34,349 nucleotides of DNA from an uncultured Oscillospiraceae bacterium (lineage in GTDB: Bacteria; Bacillota; Clostridia; Oscillospirales; Oscillospiraceae): positions 1 through 34,349 of the forward strand of contig CAJUQD010000028.1 in the NCBI GenBank assembly GCA_910588105.1. The letters run 5' to 3'. Under the pieces are notes generated by a model that was given only the letters and a program-made list of their open reading frames with translations, was not told the DNA's origin and did not search any database. Below are positions 24,525 to 30,349 of the stretch, piece after piece. Numbering within the stretch: the stretch's first letter is position 1; every line of letters starts with the position of its first letter. A program made the translations under genes and the position numbers.

Positions 24525-24556
24525 ACTGCCGGGGCGAAAGCCCTGGCAGTTTTTTT
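24525..24556 (+). terminator. intrinsic terminator of nfnAB
   Basis: An 11-bp stem (24525-24535 with 24540-24550, one G-U pair) closed by a GAAA tetraloop, then seven T. Confidence 0.92.
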
Positions 24557-24569
24557 GAGGTGAGGCATC

Positions 24570-25205
24570 ATGGCCAAGATGACCATAAGCCGCCAGCTGA
24601 GTGAGCTGGAGCCGGACAAGAAGTTGGTTCATTATGTCCAAAATGGGGCGGTGATTGGCTATGCCCGCCAAACCAACGGCTTTGCCATGGAGGATATTGA
24701 GGTTTTCCGGGACGGCGCGCCAAACCTCAGCCTGCGGGAGACAGACCGCTGGTTTTGGGTCTGCTGGCGATGGCTGCTGTGGTTTTCCCTGCTTGTGCAG
24801 ATGTTCTTTTCCACGCGGTACAAGGTTTTTGAGGGAGAGGAGATGGTGGGCGGATCTTTGGAGCGTCGCACCAGGCCCGCCATGACCTTCCGCATCCACC
24901 AGGACGAGTACCGCTTGTTCTTTCACGCCGGAAATCGGTTCTCCCTGACCAAAAACGGCGTGCAGACCGCCCTGTACGCCAAGCGCCCGGAGGGCTCCGC
25001 GCACCGCGCCGCGCCTGACTGGCCGGCCCATACCTACGATGTCCTCTATGAGACGGGAGAACAGGCAGATGTGGTCCGGCTGTTCTGCCTGTTCATTGAC
25101 AAAAGATTTTTCCTCCATTACAATTACGGCGGACGCTCCCACCAGAAATACATTGTAATCCATGACCCGTATTCCCACCATGCGCTGTGGCAGCCCAAAG
25201 AATAG
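24570..25205 (+). CDS. conserved-looking protein of unknown function
   Basis: A protein of 211 residues starting MAKMTISRQL. It has one hydrophobic aromatic-rich segment (RWFWVCWRWLLWFSLLVQMFF, about 60-80) that may cross or contact the membrane, and beta-strand-like charged stretches around it (RYKVFEGEEMVGG, RFSLTKNGVQT, RFFLHYNYGG). The alternation of strands and one hydrophobic helix slightly recalls Tubby/LURP-type folds, but this is a guess. The start is ATG 24570 behind GAGGTGAGG. It is first in a six-gene run with short gaps. Confidence 0.7.
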   Translation: MAKMTISRQLSELEPDKKLVHYVQNGAVIGYARQTNGFAMEDIEVFRDGAPNLSLRETDRWFWVCWRWLLWFSLLVQMFFSTRYKVFEGEEMVGGSLERRTRPAMTFRIHQDEYRLFFHAGNRFSLTKNGVQTALYAKRPEGSAHRAAPDWPAHTYDVLYETGEQADVVRLFCLFIDKRFFLHYNYGGRSHQKYIVIHDPYSHHALWQPKE

Positions 25206-25222
25206 GAGGCGGAAGAACTCCG

Positions 25223-25627
25223 ATGAACATACGAACCGCAGGGCCGGGCGACCTTCCCGCCCTTTCCCGCCTGGACCGCCACATCGCCCCCCAGGAGCTG
25301 GAAACCAGCGTCCGGCTGGGCCGGGTGTACGCGGCGGAGGAGCGGGGCAGGCTGGCGGGCTGGCTGCGCTGGAACCTGTTCTGGGACAACACCCCCTTTA
25401 TGAACCTGCTCTTTGTGCTGGACGGGAGCCGGGGGCGCGGCCTGGGGCGGGCGCTGGCGGGACACTGGGAGGCGGAGATGCGGCAGGCGGGCTATGAGAC
25501 CGTCATGACCTCCACCCAGTCTCGCGAATGCGCCCAGCATTTTTATGAGAGGCTGGGCTATGAGGCCGTGGGCGGGTTTCTGCCCCCCGGCGAGGGGTAT
25601 GAGCTGATGTTCGTTAAAAACCTGTGA
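25223..25627 (+). CDS. GNAT family N-acetyltransferase
   Basis: A protein of 134 residues with a GNAT fold signature: an N-terminal MNIRTAGPGDLPAL, a central strand (NLLFVLDGSRGRGLGRALAGHWE) carrying the acetyl-CoA loop R-G-x-G-x-G/A, and YERLGYEAVG near the end. The start is ATG 25223. The AGGAGG is 12 bases away, rather far, although GGCGGAAG is closer. The substrate is unknown. It sits 17 bases after the preceding stop, in the same operon. Confidence 0.88.
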   Translation: MNIRTAGPGDLPALSRLDRHIAPQELETSVRLGRVYAAEERGRLAGWLRWNLFWDNTPFMNLLFVLDGSRGRGLGRALAGHWEAEMRQAGYETVMTSTQSRECAQHFYERLGYEAVGGFLPPGEGYELMFVKNL

Positions 25628-25643
25628 GGGAGGGGCGGGCTTC

Positions 25644-26228
25644 ATGATTATCTGGCTCAACGGCGCCTTCGGCGCGGGCAAAACCCAGACCGCCTATGAG
25701 CTCAGCCGCCGCCTGCCCGGCTCCTATGTTTACGACCCGGAGAACGCCGGATTTTTCATCCGGGACAACCTGCCCCCCGGGCTGGGGCTGGACGATTTCC
25801 AGGAATTCCCCATGTGGCGGGCCTTCAACCTGGACATGCTGGACTACGCCGCCTCCCGGTACGGCGGGCACATCATTGTGCCCATGACCGTCACCAGCCG
25901 GGACTATTATGAGGAACTGGTGGGCGCTCTGGCAAAAAAGCACCAGGTGCGGCATTTCATCCTCTGGGCGGGGGAGGACACCCTGAAAAAACGCCTGGCC
26001 TCCCGGCTGGAGCGGCCCGGCTCCTGGGGGTATCGACAGATCGGGCGGTGCCTGGACGCCTTTACAACCCAGGTTACGGAGGAAAAGGTGGACACGGACG
26101 GTCTGGACATCCGGCAGGCGGCGGAAAAAGTGGGGGCGCTGTGCGGACTTGCGCTGCCGGAGGATAAACGGGGGCCAGCGCGCCGCAGGCTTGACCGTTT
26201 GGCCACCCAGCTCAGGCATATTCGCTGA
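25644..26228 (+). CDS. tmrB: TmrB-like P-loop protein (tunicamycin resistance family)
   Basis: An ATP-binding protein of 194 residues beginning MIIWLNGAFGAGKTQTAYEL, with P-loop G7-x4-GKT14. YVYDPENAGFFIRDNLP, PMWRAFNLDML, VPMTVTSRDYYEELVG and the C-terminal LATQLRHIR match Bacillus subtilis TmrB along its whole length as remembered. TmrB is a membrane-associated protein that gives tunicamycin resistance. Whether this copy does so is unknown, and zeta-toxin or kinase-like roles are possible for such P-loop proteins. The start is ATG 25644 behind GAGGGAGGGG. Confidence 0.82.
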   Translation: MIIWLNGAFGAGKTQTAYELSRRLPGSYVYDPENAGFFIRDNLPPGLGLDDFQEFPMWRAFNLDMLDYAASRYGGHIIVPMTVTSRDYYEELVGALAKKHQVRHFILWAGEDTLKKRLASRLERPGSWGYRQIGRCLDAFTTQVTEEKVDTDGLDIRQAAEKVGALCGLALPEDKRGPARRRLDRLATQLRHIR

Positions 26229-26242
26229 ACGGAGGGAGACAT

Positions 26243-26935
26243 ATGATCCAAGCGGTGATTTTTGACCTGGACGGCCTGCTGGTGGAGACGGAGACCATCT
26301 GCTACCAGATTTTGAAGGAGATCCTGGCCCGGTTCGGCCGCCCCTTTGCGCTGGAGGAGTACACCCGCAGCTTCAGCGGCAAGCCGGAGACCGTCAACGC
26401 CGCCCATCTGGTGGAGGCGTACAAGCTCCCCTTCCCGGCGGAGGAGGCGCTGGAGCGCATCCTCCGCCGGGAAGAGGAGCTCCACGCCGAGGGGGTTCCG
26501 CTGAAGGCCGGGGCCGGGGAGCTGCTGTCCTATCTGCGGCAGAGGGGCTATGGGACTGCCGTGGCCTCGTCCAGCACCAGGGACCGGGCGCTGAACCTGC
26601 TGGACCGGCACGGCGTTACGGAATATTTCCACCAGTTTGTGTTCGCGGGCGAGGTGGAGCAGGGTAAGCCCGCCCCGGATGTGTTTTTAAAGGCGTGCGA
26701 AAAGCTGGGCCGGGCACCGGGGGACTGCCTGGTGCTGGAGGACAGTGGGGCGGGCATACAGGCCGCCCACGCCGCCGGGATTCCGGTAATCTGCGTGCCC
26801 GACCTGAAAACGCCGGAGAGGCGGTTTTTGGATATGACGGCGGCGGTGTGCCCCTCCCTTTGGGAAGTGATCCCGTTTTTGGAGGAAAGGTCCGGGCGGG
26901 GATATTACAGGCCCTGCAAGGAGTACGACGAATGA
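26243..26935 (+). CDS. HAD family phosphatase, beta-phosphoglucomutase-like
   Basis: A protein of 230 residues. It has motif I FDLDG (Asp8, Asp10) with LVETE at the cap entry, motif II ASSST, a lysine in EQGKPAPD, and motif IV LVLEDSGAGIQAAHAAG. The cap domain is alpha-helical, as in subfamily IA. Typical substrates are sugar or pseudouridine 5'-phosphates. The neighbouring pseudouridine synthase makes pseudouridine-5'-phosphatase activity a tempting but unproven idea. The start is ATG 26243 behind GGAGGG. Its stop overlaps the lspA start. Confidence 0.88.
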   Translation: MIQAVIFDLDGLLVETETICYQILKEILARFGRPFALEEYTRSFSGKPETVNAAHLVEAYKLPFPAEEALERILRREEELHAEGVPLKAGAGELLSYLRQRGYGTAVASSSTRDRALNLLDRHGVTEYFHQFVFAGEVEQGKPAPDVFLKACEKLGRAPGDCLVLEDSGAGIQAAHAAGIPVICVPDLKTPERRFLDMTAAVCPSLWEVIPFLEERSGRGYYRPCKEYDE

Positions 26936-27456
26936 GGAAGAGAAAGGCTGATCCCATGTTTTACGCAATCCTGGCCGCCGCGCTGGTGGTCCTAGACCAA
27001 ATCGTCAAATACCTGGTGCGCGCCCACATCCCCCTGGGCGGGGCCGTCCCCTTCATACCGTATCTGCTGGAGCTGACCTATGTGCAGAACACCGGGGCGG
27101 CCTTCTCCCTGATGCGCCGGCACACGTGGCTGCTCACCCTGATCTCCGCCGCAGTGGTGCTGGCGATGTGCGGGCTCATTTTGAAGGGCTTTTTTAAAAA
27201 CCGCCTGGGGATGTTCTCCGCCGCCCTGGTGCTGGCGGGGGGGGTGGGCAACCTCATCGACCGGGCGGTGTTCGGCTTTGTCACCGACATGTTCAAGACC
27301 ACCTTCATAGACTTTGCCGTGTTCAACGTGGCCGACTGCTGCATCACCGTGGGGGTGCCGCTGCTGTTTCTGTATGTGCTGCTGTACGTGGGCAAGGACG
27401 AGAAAAAGGAGGACGGGCCCGATGACGCTGCCCAGCTTCCCCCTGACGGTCACTGA
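26932..27456 (+). CDS. lspA: lipoprotein signal peptidase LspA
   Basis: An integral membrane aspartyl protease of 174 residues that cleaves prolipoproteins before the lipidated cysteine. It shows LDQIVKYLV (TM1), VQNTGAAFS, GNLIDR, and the catalytic Asp119 (VTDMF) and Asp135 (FNVADCC). Four hydrophobic segments are visible. The start is ATG 26932, overlapping the HAD stop (ATGA) behind AAGGAG. The alternative is ATG 26956. It would process the lipoproteins at 5504 and 16949. Its 3' end overlaps the pseudouridine synthase gene by 35 bases, the common lspA-rluD coupling. Confidence 0.96.
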   Translation: MRKRKADPMFYAILAAALVVLDQIVKYLVRAHIPLGGAVPFIPYLLELTYVQNTGAAFSLMRRHTWLLTLISAAVVLAMCGLILKGFFKNRLGMFSAALVLAGGVGNLIDRAVFGFVTDMFKTTFIDFAVFNVADCCITVGVPLLFLYVLLYVGKDEKKEDGPDDAAQLPPDGH

Positions 27457-28333
27457 GCCGGGGCGGGCGGACGCGGTGCTGTCCGCCGCGCTGGACGGCC
27501 TCACCCGGTCCGCCGCCCAGCGGTGGCTGGAGGAGGGGCGGGTCACCCTGGGGGGCAGGGCGCTGAAAAAGAACGCGCGCCTTCAGGCGGGGGACGCCCT
27601 GCTCATCACCCCCCCCCAGCCCGAGCCCGTGGACCTGGTCCCCCAGGATATCCCCCTGGACGTGGCCTATGAGGACGGCGACGTGATCGTGGTGAACAAG
27701 CCGGTGGGAATGGTGGTCCACCCCGCGCCGGGCCATCCCGACGGCACGCTGGTCAACGCGCTGCTATATCACTGCAAAAACAGCCTTTCCGGCATCAACG
27801 GGGTGCTGCGCCCCGGCATTGTCCACCGCATCGACCGGGACACCTCGGGGCTTATCATCGCGGCGAAAAACGACCGGGCCCACCTGGCCCTGGCCGCCCA
27901 GATCCAGGACCATTCCCTGTTCCGGCTGTACCACGCCGTGGCGGTGGGCGGCTTCAAGGAAGACAACGGCACGGTGTCCGCGCCCATCGGGCGGCACCGC
28001 ACAGACCGCAAGCGGATGGCCGTCACCCCCGATGGCCGGGAGGCTGTGACCCACTGGCAGGTGGTTGACGTGCAAAACGGCCACAGCCACATCACCTGCC
28101 GCCTGGAGACGGGCCGTACTCACCAGATCCGGGTGCACATGGCCTATCTCGGCCACCCCCTGCTGGGGGACACGGTGTATGGGTCCAAAAAGCCCATGCC
28201 GGGGCTGGCGGGGCAGTGCCTCCACGCGGCGCGGCTCACCTTCACCCAACCCACCACCGGGGAGCGGGTGGAGGTGGGGGCCCCCCTGCCGGAATGGTTT
28301 GAGTCGGTTTTGAAGCGGTATGGGCTGGAGTAG
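27422..28333 (+). CDS. RluD-family RNA pseudouridine synthase
   Basis: A protein of 303 residues that isomerises uridines in rRNA. It has an N-terminal S4 RNA-binding domain (DAVLSAAL...AQRWLEEGRVTLGG, 17-65), the catalytic motif HRIDRDTSGL with Asp138, and motifs NKPVGMVVHP and GRTHQIRVHMAYLGHPLLGD. The start is ATG 27422 behind AAGGAGG, overlapping lspA. It ends the operon. No terminator is seen, and an inverted-repeat element begins 23 bases after the stop. Confidence 0.95.
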   Translation: MTLPSFPLTVTEPGRADAVLSAALDGLTRSAAQRWLEEGRVTLGGRALKKNARLQAGDALLITPPQPEPVDLVPQDIPLDVAYEDGDVIVVNKPVGMVVHPAPGHPDGTLVNALLYHCKNSLSGINGVLRPGIVHRIDRDTSGLIIAAKNDRAHLALAAQIQDHSLFRLYHAVAVGGFKEDNGTVSAPIGRHRTDRKRMAVTPDGREAVTHWQVVDVQNGHSHITCRLETGRTHQIRVHMAYLGHPLLGDTVYGSKKPMPGLAGQCLHAARLTFTQPTTGERVEVGAPLPEWFESVLKRYGLE

Positions 28334-28356
28334 CGCGGAGGAAGATGGTATGGACT

Positions 28357-28456
28357 TTAAGGAAGGACTGATTAAATCGCCTTGCCCGGCGAAAAAGTTC
28401 CTTGCCGCTGGGCATATTGCCAATTTTCAAACGGCACCTAGTCAGTGTTTCCTTAA
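28357..28456. mobile_element. MITE-like inverted-repeat element 1 (100 bp)
   Basis: Terminal inverted repeats of 15 bp, TTAAGGAAGGACTGA (28357-28371) and TCAGTGTTTCCTTAA (28442-28456), match at 13 of 15 positions and both end in TTAA. The 70-base interior encodes nothing credible. It lies between the pseudouridine synthase stop and a broken gene. The short open frames across it are by-products. Confidence 0.55.
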
Positions 28457-28466
28457 AACAAGAAAA

Positions 28467-28640
28467 ATGCTGATGAACGCCCTGAATGTGGCTGCGGCGG
28501 GGCTGATGGTGTGGTAGCTGGTGCGGTTTTCTGCCGCGATATTTTGGATCCCGCTGGCCTTCGTGGCGGTTGTCATCGCCGCCAACCGGGCGCTGTGGCG
28601 CTGCCCCCACTGCGGCAAATGGCTGGACGGGAGACAATAG
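28467..28640 (+). pseudogene. interrupted zinc-ribbon membrane protein gene (in-frame amber)
   Basis: From ATG 28467 the frame reads MLMNALNVAAAGLMVW, then TAG at 28515-28517. It continues in the same frame for 40 codons through a hydrophobic helix (IFWIPLAFVAVVIAA) and WRCPHCGKWLDGRQ to TAG 28638-28640. The C-terminal CPHCGxxL matches the intact neighbour at 28681. There is no convincing ribosome binding site, and the upstream side is occupied by the inverted-repeat element. It is best read as a decayed paralogue. Confidence 0.6.
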
Positions 28641-28680
28641 GGGGGCAAACCGCCGCAGCGCGGCAAAAGGAGGCGGGCGT

Positions 28681-28920
28681 GTGAAGCTCCAAAAGGCAAA
28701 GCGGGTGATGTGGGGGCTGTTCGGGGCCATGGGGGTGTCCATGATACTGGCTGGGCTGCTGGGCAGTATGCCGCTGGCCCTGCTGTCGGCCATCCTCCTG
28801 CTGGCCTTTATCCGCTACAGCTTTTCCCACTGGCGCTGCCCTCACTGCGGCGAATACCTGGGGCGGGTGGGCAAGGGCATCCAGCTGTGCCCCTACTGCC
28901 ATGAACGGCTGGACAAATAA
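28681..28920 (+). CDS. small membrane protein with zinc-ribbon motif
   Basis: A protein of 79 residues from GTG 28681, 7 bases behind AGGAGG. It has a hydrophobic hairpin region (MWGLFGAMGVSMILAGLLG, PLALLSAILLLAFI), then a cytosolic-looking zinc ribbon with WRCPHCGEYLGR and LCPYCHERL (two CPxC pairs 20 residues apart). The function is unknown. A broken paralogue lies just upstream, which suggests an old tandem duplication. Its stop codon TAA borders the second inverted-repeat element. Confidence 0.72.
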   Translation: MKLQKAKRVMWGLFGAMGVSMILAGLLGSMPLALLSAILLLAFIRYSFSHWRCPHCGEYLGRVGKGIQLCPYCHERLDK

Positions 28921-29082
28921 GAACCTGAATTCGCAGCTGAAATTGCCGCTTGGCCGAGGGATTTTCCGTCAGACAAGGCAAATTTTCACAGGAATCAATG
29001 TGTTTGTCTGCTGAAAATTTAACGTGGGCATGGTGGGAAAAGGCCCGGCCAGGCGGTGAATTGAGGTTGTGAATACAGGTTC
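28921..29082. mobile_element. MITE-like inverted-repeat element 2 (162 bp)
   Basis: The ends are inverted repeats: GAACCTGAATTCGCAGC at 28921-28937 and its near-complement ending CAGGTTC at 29082 (14 of 17 positions). TAA stands on both sides (28918-28920 and 29083-29085), a possible target duplication that falls exactly on the stop codon of the preceding gene. No coding potential is seen. A structured leader RNA for ldh is an alternative reading. Confidence 0.5.
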
Positions 29083-29091
29083 TAAGCATAA

Positions 29092-29136
29092 CCCCTTCTG
29101 TTTCGGGCACACTACCCAAAAACAGAAGGGGTTTTT
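29092..29136 (+). terminator. terminator-like hairpin containing the ldh ribosome binding site
   Basis: A 12-bp stem (29092-29103 with 29120-29131), with GGG/CCC able to pair inside the loop, followed by five T. The 3' arm holds AGAAGGGG, which is also the ribosome binding site for ldh, 8 bases before its ATG. The hairpin therefore either ends upstream transcripts or attenuates ldh. Confidence 0.75.
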
Positions 29137-29139
29137 CCT

Positions 29140-30087
29140 ATGCTCAACCATCGTAAGGCCGCCGTCATCGGCTGCGGCTTTGTGGGTTCTTCCATCGCCT
29201 TCAGCCTCATCCAGCGGGGGCTGTTCAGCGAGCTGGTGCTCATCGACGCCAACCAGGACAAGGCCGTGGGCGAAGCCATGGATTTAAGCCACGGGCTGCC
29301 CTATATCGCCGCCATGGATGTACACGCTGGGGACTACGACGACCTGAGCGACTGCGCCCTCATCGTGGTCACCGCCGGGGCCAACCAGAAGCCGGGCCAG
29401 ACCCGGCTGGAGCTCATCGGCCAGAACGTGTCTATCCTGAATTCCATCATCCCACAGATCACCGCCCGGCCCTTTGAGGGCATCCTGCTCATCGTGTCCA
29501 ACCCGGTGGACGTGCTCACCTATGCTGCCTTCCGCATCTCCGGCTACCCCGCCCACCGGGTGATGGGCTCGGGTACGGTGCTGGACTCGGCGCGCCTGCG
29601 CTACCTGCTGGGGGAGCACCTGAAGGTGGACAGCCGATCCATCCACGCCGTCATCGTGGGCGAGCACGGGGACAGCGAGCTGGCCGTTTGGAGCGGGGCC
29701 AACGTGTCCGGCGTGCCGCTGGACGACTTCTGCGCCATGCGGGGCCACACCAACCACCGCCAGGCGGAGCAGCGCATCTATGAGGACGTGCGGGACAGCG
29801 CCTATGAGATCATCAAGCGCAAGGGCGCAACCTATTACGGCATTGCCATGGCGGTGGCCCGGATCGCCGAGTGCGTCATGAAGGACGAGCGGGCCATCCT
29901 GCCCGTGTCGGTGGTGCTGGGGGGCCAGTACGGGCTGCGGGACCTGGCGCTGTCCATCCCGTCCATTGTGGGACGGCGGGGGGTGGAGCAGATTCTGGAG
30001 ATCCCCCTGGCCGACGGCGAGCGGGAGGCGCTGAACGCCTCCGCCGGGCAGCTCCAGGAGGTCATCAGGGAATTGAACCTGCCGTAG
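29140..30087 (+). CDS. ldh: L-lactate dehydrogenase
   Basis: A cytoplasmic NAD+-dependent enzyme of 315 residues interconverting pyruvate and lactate. It has a Rossmann motif GCGFVGSS (11-18), the NAD-binding Asp in LVLIDAN, the loop GANQKPGQTRLEL with the catalytic Arg, SNPVDVLTY, and the catalytic His in GEHGDSELAVWS. Q/K rather than R-R in the specificity loop fits lactate rather than malate. The start is ATG 29140. Its ribosome binding site lies in a terminator-like hairpin, and no good promoter is seen between that hairpin and the upstream element. A direct-repeat cluster begins at the base after its stop. Confidence 0.95.
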   Translation: MLNHRKAAVIGCGFVGSSIAFSLIQRGLFSELVLIDANQDKAVGEAMDLSHGLPYIAAMDVHAGDYDDLSDCALIVVTAGANQKPGQTRLELIGQNVSILNSIIPQITARPFEGILLIVSNPVDVLTYAAFRISGYPAHRVMGSGTVLDSARLRYLLGEHLKVDSRSIHAVIVGEHGDSELAVWSGANVSGVPLDDFCAMRGHTNHRQAEQRIYEDVRDSAYEIIKRKGATYYGIAMAVARIAECVMKDERAILPVSVVLGGQYGLRDLALSIPSIVGRRGVEQILEIPLADGEREALNASAGQLQEVIRELNLP

Positions 30088-30260
30088 CGGGAAGCGCAGA
30101 GCCGTCGTGAGCAGCGCAGATGGACTGGAGCGAGGACAAAAGCCCAAGGAGGGCCAAGGGCCCGGATGGGTTTTGTCCGGGCCGGAAGGAAGCCGCGCGT
30201 CGCGAACAGGCGAAGCGTGACAACGGGAAGCGCAGAGCCGTCGTGAGCAGCGCGGATGGA
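30088..30260 (+). repeat. direct-repeat cluster after ldh
   Basis: A 37-bp word at 30088-30124 recurs at 30224-30260 with one mismatch. Between them lie GGAGCGAGGACAAAAGCCC and GCGTCGCGAACAGGCGAAGCG, also found (minus strand) in the cluster after prs. No gene is supported. In both places the repeat starts at the stop codon and points away from the gene. Confidence 0.85.
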
Positions 30261-30300
30261 CGCGCCCCGGCCCGCAAACCGTACAGGTTGGCATAAAGAA

Positions 30301-30322
30301 GCCCCCGGCTCACGCCGGGGGC
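30301..30322. terminator. terminator between convergent ldh and blaR1-like genes
   Basis: A perfect 9-bp GC stem (30301-30309 with 30314-30322) with a TCAC loop. On the minus strand TTCTTTATG follows, giving the M56 protease operon a usable U-tract. The plus-side tail is weak. Confidence 0.7.
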
Positions 30323-30349
30323 CTTGCTGTTGACTGCGCGGCAGGAGGG

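Noticed and set aside
28515..28517. The amber codon as a read-through (pyrrolysine-like) site
   Set aside because: There is no supporting machinery in the window, no ribosome binding site for the frame, and an intact paralogue next door. Simple decay explains it better.
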